A stretch of DNA of 64,000 nt from Cryptomeria japonica (Eukaryota > Streptophyta > Pinopsida > Cupressales > Cupressaceae), in assembly GCF_030272615.1 (NCBI RefSeq), contig NC_081409.1, positions 911,860,340 to 911,924,339 of the forward strand, written 5' to 3'. Position 1 is the stretch's first letter. Each line of letters starts with the position of its first letter. Below the pieces are notes generated by a model, which had not been told where the DNA came from, ran no database searches, and was given only the letters and a program-made list of their open reading frames with translations. Made by a program: the position numbers and the translations under genes. Below, in pieces: positions 56,666 to 64,000 of the stretch.

Positions 56666-59600
56666 CTACTCCTCCGCTGTGTTCTCAGTCACCCCTTTTA
56701 CGGGTGTACTTATGGGTGTACCCTTTGCAAGCTGGCTGAAGTTACCTTTCTCCCTAAAGAGTTGAGAATGGTGGTGTCTACAGTAAAGCCTGCCTTCATG
56801 TGCAACATAATTTGAGGGGCTTATGACACAACCACCATGGCTGCACTTAAAGCAAGGTTTGTGGTATGCAGTGCCATCAACTGCAACCTGCAAATCAAAT
56901 ACACTAAAATGTTAAAAACTCCCAGTACCACAAAGTGAGTCAATTCATCATAAGACTTCCAGGTACAGATAAAAATACAGTAAATGATGGAAAATTACCT
57001 TCTCGAGTGGATACACAGTCTTTCCACAGGCAACACATTTATCTTGTGTGCCAGAAAAAAGTGCAGAGATCCTAGAGGGTGTTTTGTTCTGCTCAATCAC
57101 AAAAACAAAGAATAAAGCCTTTGAACAGATGTAAAGAAATTTAGCTTTCAACATTTCTAACAAAATGGAAAATATCACACATCTGTAACAAAATTAACTA
57201 AACAAAAAAAATGCTAATCACCCACTCAATTTGTATGCATTGAAAGCACATTAATGTAACCACATGCTAATTAACAACCCACTCCCTATGTGTGCGTGCA
57301 CATGCAAGAGTGTGTGCCATACCAATTACAAATGCAAGATCTGAAGCAATAATGATGCTGTTACAATCTATCGATGGCTAATCACCATTTAAAAGTTTTC
57401 CTACTCTCAGCAAGTTCCACTGATACTACACAGATTACATTTCGTGAGATACAATTAAGATAGTAATAGACAAAGGGTACCTCACTGTCAACGGACTTGT
57501 CATTTCTCAATGGTTTGGGAGTCCCTGAAAGAAAAGAATGCCAGAAAGAGATAAAGATTGCCTTCAATTAGTGCTGCCACTATAATAACCATTCTTGCTC
57601 TAAGAGAATCTAAGGGTCTTGAAACAAACTCAAAAGGAACAAGTATATGAAAACTTACCTTCAAAACTTTTATCCAAACTTCCTGTTCTCTTAAAAAGCT
57701 GGTCAAAGTGAGGCTTGCAATAGAGAACTCCTTCAAATGATGAGTAGTTACTAAGCTGCAACCAGAATCGAAGATTTTAAATATTAGATAAAGCTGGTCA
57801 AACCTCAAAGTGAGACTCGCAATAGAGAATTCATTCAAATGATGAGTAATTACTAAGCTGCAACCAGAATTGAAGATTTAAGATATTAGATAGGTAATAG
57901 ATGTTAACAGAACCTAAGTAAAACGGGCAAATTGAAAAAAATCAGAGGTTAATGCAACCTACATAAACAGTCTAAAATGAACAAGTGTAACCTACTATGA
58001 AAAAACAAAGGGGCTTCCAAATAAATCATCACTATTTTCATTAGAAACAGCTTTAGACTTCACAAAATACATAAATACATCCATCTTAAAGAAGTCGCAA
58101 TATTCAAAAAGCTCATTGTAAGGAACCATCTGGAAGACAACGCTACTACAACAAAAAAGCCTAATTTCTTACATACTTGTCATATTATTTGCGTCCCACA
58201 GAAATCAAATTATCACGCAGCTTCAAGGTCTAAAATTCCCTTTTCTTTTCCAACATTTTCTGTTTAGGGCTTAGAAAATTTCAATGTCTCATTAGAGAGA
58301 AATGGCTATATAATCACATTAATTCAACTGTGGAAAAATATAGGTTATCCTCAGTGTATATATGGTCCTAGGGCTTTCTAGTTTAACACTTCTAAAGGTC
58401 CACATACTCATCATTATCAATTAAAAATTAAAATCCTATTTTACCAGATCGGCCTTAAAATTGGCCATTTCTAGGTGTGAGTTGTACCAGAATCAGGTAA
58501 CAGAATAGAATATAGGTTTGCATAGGGTTCAGTTTGGAGCAATTGAATTCGCCTGGCAACACTGCAGCTCAAACCTGGGTGATTATACGATCATGTAGCG
58601 AACCTAGAACAACTCCACAAAAATTCCAGCAGTTGATGAAGGTTTCAACACATTTTTTTGAGTCTTCAACCAGAAAACCCTAAATGACTATTGCAGCAAT
58701 GCGAAACCCTATACCATGAATTTTTTAAAGCATAGTTCATGTGTATTTTGCTTGCATGTGGGTGGAAAGGGAATGTATGAGTCACGAATGTTTGATCAGG
58801 GGGGTTTTTGGGTTCAAAACTTCATGGGATCTCACACCATTTGCATATTTTATTCTTTATTGGGAGTTATCAGTCATGAGGGCACATGAGAGTCTGAGCA
58901 GGAAATCCAAGAATCGCTGTAAACATGACTGCAACGAACAAGGAAAAATGAAAACCACTTTATTATTATAAATTTATAACACATAATATGATGATTTGCA
59001 TCCATACAACTTGCCTTTACTGTGTTTGATCTAAAGGAAACAATTTGTTATCTTTTTACAAACAAATTACCATAATATATATTGTTATAAATATTTATAA
59101 TTTATATATAGTAAAACATTTCAATTCATGTTTATGTATTAAATATTTTAAAGACATTAGTATATTATATTTTAATTTCTAAATACATTAGTATATTGTA
59201 CTTCAATTTTTAAATATTTATTGTAGCTTTGTTTAGTCTGTATGTGTGTGTGTGTGCGCTGTGTGTGAGAGAGAGATTTATATGTTTTTTGCAGAGACAT
59301 AATCAGAACATACCCAGCCCCCCAAACAAATCTGTCATACTGGCATATTGTACTCGTACCCATACCAAACCTCCATTTCAATTTGGTAACTCAGTTAAAA
59401 TCCAGAATACCAAAAGATATTTAAATCCATGTTCCACAGTGTTTCTGGGACGGGGATGGTAGGAAGTGTGGGTATGACTTTCAAGGACAGCAGGGGTGAG
59501 GGGCCATTTTTGCCAGGACAGCAGGGGAGGACTTAAACAATAGGAAAATTTAAAATAAGGGAAATTTCAACTGTTCATATGATAAGGCATTCACCATATT

Positions 59601-62600
59601 CATTATATAACCATATTACATAGCATTAGAGCTGAATTGAGAATTCAACTGAGTCAACATACAAATTAACAAAGTTTTATTGTTTTCGTAATTTCATTTT
59701 AGTTTTCATTGTCAACATGCATATACAGCTAAGACCAAAATGCTACAACTACAAAATGACAAAATTTAGATTGTCTGAAAACAATATATTCCATAGTTTG
59801 GGCAAATTTCTCGATTAGGTATTTATTTAGTTGTTAACCATGCATTTCTCTCTCTCTAAATCACTTAAATTTTTGCTTGAAGTAAAGTTTCAATTGCTCT
59901 GACAACAGAAAGCCATGGTATTCAGTGATGAAATATCATTGACATATAAATCCCTGCTTTATTCCATTATTTAAAGAGACATTACACTGCAGTAGAGATT
60001 GCTTCGGCTCTATACAAAGCCATTTTAAACACACAAATTGCAGCTATGCTAGCAATGAACTGAAAACATGGTCCAAATACGGAGGGAAACATTATAACTG
60101 GGCTTATGGACCTTTTACTGCCATATTGTGGACTATTTTGTTTCAACTTTCAGGCATGATGACATCACGTTCACATTTCACAGCCATTATTAACAGCATT
60201 ATGACAATAACAGGAATAACAGTTTAGGCAAGATGGTGGTGCATAGGCATAGCTTAAACAAACGCAGTCAACATTTCAGTGTACCATTCTTTAATAAAAA
60301 GGTTGAATTATGGTATACTGTATACTATACCCAATTTATCACAAATCCATTTCAGAACATTTGACTGAATTTGTTTTTAAACTGTGACAGCTGTCCAGGT
60401 ATGGCCAACTATGGCTGCTGTCTGGGGACAGTGGACAGTCATTTCCAGGGCATTTCTAGACATATGAGTGGGGTAGGGGATAGCCCAGGACCTGCATCCT
60501 CAAAACAATCATGGGGGCAGGGACGGCCAGAAAAATCTGCAAAGATTTAAAGATCACATCCCCGTTGTAGAAGCCTATGGTGCAAGGAGCTTGTATGGCA
60601 GTTAAATGGCCATTGAGGCAGTCAACATTTCAGTGTACCATTCTTTAAAAAAAGGTTGTATTAAGGTATGCTGTATAATATCCCCAAATTAATCACAAAT
60701 CCATTTCAGAACATTTGACTGAAATTTTTTTAAACTGTGACTGCTGTCCAGGGATGGCCAGCTGTGGCTGTTATCTGGGGACAGAGGAGAGTCATTTCCA
60801 GGGCATTTCTGGGCATGTGAGTGGGATAGGGAATAGCCCAGGGGTGTTTCTGACACATCCCTGCATCCCCAAAACATCATAGGGACAGGGACGGCCAGAA
60901 AATCAGCAAAGATTTAATGATCGCATCCCTGTTATAGAAGCCTGTGGTGCTAGGAGCTTGTGTCCCCATTGATATGTTCTATATCAAATTTCAGACAAAC
61001 CTCATGCTAAGGATCAGAATCGCAAACAACATCAGATGAGTTACACATGGGGGTACAATAATATTAAATTATGTTTCATTTTCATGCTACTGGCATTTGA
61101 TCATAGAGAAATAGTGTGCACTCATGAGAGAGGAGAGAAGAGAATGGATGACCAATGCCTCTGTCTGGAGGCCCAAACAGCCAATAGACCCATGAGGCAA
61201 TGCACAGTTAACAGAAAAAATTTTACTTCATGTGGAACTGAAAACGCATAGCAGCACATAGCATTTTAAGGTGTACTTAAAAGATAAAACGGAAACCTAA
61301 GCACACACATGTGGTTCCTAGAGAACTTAAAAGGAAATACAACAAAATGCCGCAGCAAACCACACTGCAGTACCGACCAATTATCCCAAAAACATTATTA
61401 CAAAAGAAATAACATTTTCAAACACTCAGCAGTAAACTCAAAGACAAAGCAAATCAAAATAATTTTTATAATGAAATTATGAAGGGCATTCACATCACTT
61501 ATCAGTGCTGATTTTATCATCCCCAACAACTAAACATAAGCCAAATTTTAAAATCCATCTGTATAAAAAATCGTAAGATCAACCCAAAATTATCACAAAA
61601 AGTTGCCGTCAATCTCAAACCAGTAATCTCTCACTCACCCCGACATTATCTAAACTCCCAAACAAGGAACTCAAATACAAGAAAACTTAGCAATAAGCTT
61701 AAACTTGACATGAAGTGGCCATTATATGCTTGCTCTAAAAATCACAAGTATAATCTTAAACTGATAAATGGATTTCAAACCTAATCCTAAGAAAATGATT
61801 AGCTATAAAATTTAATGTCCAGGACAGCATAACAAAAAACTGAAAAAGGGCATCTAGCAAATTGGTGTCATTGTTCATAGACCAGTCGGAGTAAAGCTTT
61901 GATCCTAGAACCTCATATTAGCATGCCGGGGCACCCTACCACCCTTGACAGTGCTGAAGGTCAATTGTTTTTTGAATAATTGGCACTTCATAGGCGAAGA
62001 CCCACCAATAATTGGACAGCACCTAAAGTTAGATATCAATGTAAAATACAAACTCTGAACCTCACATGCAAAATCAAATTTTTAGCAAATTAAAACTCAA
62101 CAATTATCATACGGTGCCTCCCATTGAAAATCGCTAAAGCTTGAAAAATTGAAATGTCAATTAAAGCTGACTGGTTAGACATCAACTATCATCTAAATCC
62201 CGGAATTTTTCAAGTCGACCATTTAATTTATCCAATGTAAAAGAAAATGCATATAATCCTACAAAAATCTCTAATTCGATCAGTGAACCTATCCAATAAA
62301 AAAGAAATGACCTAAATCCTTTGCAGTGTTGTTAACTCGATCACTACTCATTATCCAAAATTGGATATAAGAAAATTAGCCATGCACTTCATATCTTTAT
62401 GTTTGCTTTTTTTTTTTGCGGACACGACGTTATTTTGCCAAATGGATATCAGAAAACAGATAAAACAGATAAAGCCCACCTAAAGACTGATACTCTGGTG
62501 CAAGCACATTGCCCTCAAAGCAGCAAAAAACTACAGGAAAAAACGAAAGCTCAACAAAATCTCTCATGACTAAAATTTTCATAAAACGGTGAAGTTATAA

Positions 62601-62889
62601 ACAAAAGAATCAGCTTTCGTTGAATACTCCCTTGAACTGACTACCCACATAAAACCCAAGACCAAATAGAGTAAAACCCTAGAAACCCTAAAATGAACCT
62701 AATACCAACTTCACTCACAAAAAAGGGAAAATTTATTCAGTATCTGATAAATACCTTCAATGTGCCCTTGCAGTGATGACATCGAAAGCATGCCTTGTGA
62801 TAAACAGAATTATCAGCTGTCAATTGATCGACCAAGTATACAGTCTTATCACAGGCCTTACATTTCTGTGTTGTACCAGCAAACGCCAT
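56666..62889 (-). CDS. WLIM1: plant 2LIM actin-binding protein gene (WLIM1-like), five exons
   Basis: Exons (minus strand) are 62889-62755, 57755-57659, 57524-57481, 57088-56999 and 56887-56666. All borders are GT..AG and the total is 588 nt, a 195-residue protein ending at TAG. It starts MAFAGTTQKCKACDKTVYL, the typical WLIM1 opening. LIM1 zinc ligands are C10, C13, H31, C34, C37, C40, C58 and H61; LIM2 ligands are C110, C113, H131, C134, C137, C142, C158 and H161. All are present. Each LIM domain is split by one intron, and the linker between them lies on exons 3 and 4. Plant 2LIM proteins bind and bundle actin filaments and also enter the nucleus. Intron 1 is about 5.0 kb, the rest 130-770 bp. 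No stop or frame break was found. The assignment to WLIM1 rather than WLIM2 rests on the N-terminus and the SFEG linker start. Confidence 0.93.
57713..57885 (-). repeat. partial duplication of WLIM1-like exon 2 and its 3' splice site
   Basis: A unit of roughly 100 bp covering the first 40-odd bases of exon 2, the acceptor GGTTGCAG|CTTAGTAA and upstream intron occurs twice, offset by 102 bp. The outer copy (acceptor at 57858-57859) keeps the AG and the branch-side sequence but lacks the 3' part of the exon. Confidence 0.85.
57886..62754 (-). other. intron 1 of the WLIM1-like gene
   Basis: Mostly AT-rich single-copy-looking DNA without recognisable element ends. It contains the exon 2 fragment and the 354-bp tandem duplication listed separately, and a short GTGTGTGTGTGC run near 59245. 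Small open frames are unsupported. Confidence 0.7.
60264..60965. repeat. 354-bp tandem duplication in intron 1
   Basis: Units starting GCAGTCAACATTTCAGTGTA at 60264 and 60618 are aligned over about 350 bp with several percent differences. The second has a short insertion (GGGGTGTTTCTGACACATCC). Confidence 0.88.
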
Positions 62890-63142
62890 GCCTGCTAACG
62901 TGAATGAATCTCCACAAATATTTTACAAAACAGAAGAAATTTGAAAGGCAGGATTGTGAGCAATCCGATAAAACCCAATTCAACAAAAATATTAGAGGAT
63001 TTTATTTTGGCCAAAAAACGCCTCCCACCGATTCTATGTGCTCCCTCTTAATCATAGTAATGTTTGTATTGACCGGATTTCAAATGCCCATTAATTTTCT
63101 TATATGTGGCCTATTTTAGTCCTCTTTTCTTTTCTGAAAGTG

Positions 63143-63151
63143 CTTTATATA
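63143..63151 (-). promoter_or_regulatory. candidate TATA box of the WLIM1-like gene
   Basis: TATATAAAG on the minus strand lies 254 bp upstream of the ATG, which would give a leader of roughly 220 nt. Other AT-rich motifs exist nearby, so the choice is tentative. Confidence 0.45.
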
Positions 63152-63705
63152 ATCTTGTTTTCTATTTTTCTGGAGGGCAAAGTTTGGCTTTGCCTTTACT
63201 TTTCGAGCATTTGCAATATATTTTTTAAAATAAAATATAGGCTTATGTGTAGATGTTTTCTTCTTTTGAGCTGGAATACACTTGGCTTTTTGAAAAATAA
63301 TAATTTTTCGGTGGGAAATTTTCATTGAAAAATGATAGCTTTCATGGACTTGGTTATATGTTGGTGGTTTAGTTGGGGCCTACCTTTGTTGTCTTGGCCC
63401 AATGTGAATCACTATGCTTTAAGGAGTTGGTGTATTTGGATTGACAATTAAATTAATCTTGTTTAACATTGTAAACAAATGAAAAAAATATCTTAATGAT
63501 GATGATGCAATTGAATTAGGATTAAAAAATAGTGGAAGGATGTTAACAAAATTTAAAAATGGTGTAAAATATCTTTTTAATTTGTTAAAAGTTTTAGAAA
63601 AGATTTATTTATAAATAAATGAAATTTTATCATGTAGAGTTATATCTTCATATTTGAGGAGGGAAAATGGATCAGAACTTGTGGCGGCAAAATCGGGTTG
63701 AATTG

Positions 63706-63858
63706 TCGAGACCGAAGGGAGCAGGTCGTCCCGGTCCTTCGAATATCGGGGTCAAATAGGCTATATCTTTTCTGGATCAAGATGATGCACATAATCCACT
63801 ATTGCAAGGTTGTCATAAATTTTCGAGACTAAGGGGAGTCGGTCGCCCCGGTCCTTAG
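63706..63858. repeat. pair of 36-bp hairpin-forming GC-rich repeats
   Basis: TCGAGAC..AAGGG..G.GGTCG.CCCGGTCCTT units lie at 63706-63741 and 63823-63858, offset by 117 bp. Each is bounded by a 6-bp inverted pair: CGAAGG/CCTTCG in the first, CTAAGG/CCTTAG in the second. One base pair is exchanged on both sides. Confidence 0.85.
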
Positions 63859-64000
63859 CTTTTTGCACCTTCAAAATCTAAGTTTGATCATTGTTTTCTG
63901 TACTATCGGATTCCTCGCTCGTAGCTCTTTAAACAATTTCTCGCACGCAAAGAGAAAGAAATAGGGTTGTTGATGGGAGTTTGCCTTAGATCAAACCTCG

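Larger units (their letters stand above)
62890..64000 (-). other. 5' flank of the WLIM1-like gene
   Basis: It contains the likely 5' UTR and promoter. No other gene was recognised. Two GC-rich hairpin-like repeats at 63706-63858 are listed separately. Confidence 0.6.

Overview
The window looks like intergenic and genic DNA from a large, repeat-rich seed-plant nuclear genome, most likely a gymnosperm. This is inferred from the AT-rich composition, deeply nested old LTR elements, a multi-kilobase intron in an otherwise compact plant 2LIM gene, and long copia-type LTRs. The species cannot be named from the sequence.

Layout, left to right. 1-4026: 3' half of a decayed Ty1/copia element (integrase, reverse transcriptase, RNase H, duplicated polypurine tract, 3' LTR). 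4027-8254: microsatellite, a 93-bp tandem repeat, copia LTR scraps and unassigned DNA. 8255-9215: degenerate LINE reverse transcriptase. About 9263-34040: remains of an old minus-strand copia element, split by younger insertions. The main one is a structurally complete 18.4-kb Ty3/gypsy element of the Tat lineage (9384-27767, minus strand, LTRs about 2% diverged, perfect 5-bp target duplication GATTG). The others are a 1.5-kb solo LTR (29929-31464) and a possible mitochondrial DNA fragment. 34645-52814: a complete 18.2-kb CACTA (En/Spm, CMC) DNA transposon with matching TIRs and a 3-bp target duplication TTG. 52850-53180: two tandem tRNA-derived SINE-like units. 56666-62889: the only clear cellular gene, a five-exon plant 2LIM actin-binding protein gene (WLIM1-like) on the minus strand with a 5-kb first intron.

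Two accessory genes carried by the large elements stand out. The Tat element carries, convergent to gag-pol, an antisense gene with its own TATA box, a short first exon, a canonical 1-kb intron and a plant mobile domain (PMD) exon. The intron is filled with a TAGCGCAT repeat array. The same motif array recurs in the leader of the gag-pol transcript in the opposite DNA orientation, so it is sense-strand in both transcripts. The CACTA element carries a SET-domain (lysine-methyltransferase-like) gene between its tnp2 transposase gene and its TNPA/Ptta-like second gene. A related solo gypsy LTR sits inside a transposase intron.

Most coding regions of the mobile elements are broken. In the Tat element the in-frame stops checked can nearly all be explained by C-to-T change (CAG to TAG, CGA to TGA, CAA to TAA), and the third catalytic residue of its integrase is lost by a compatible change. 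The WLIM1-like gene appears intact.
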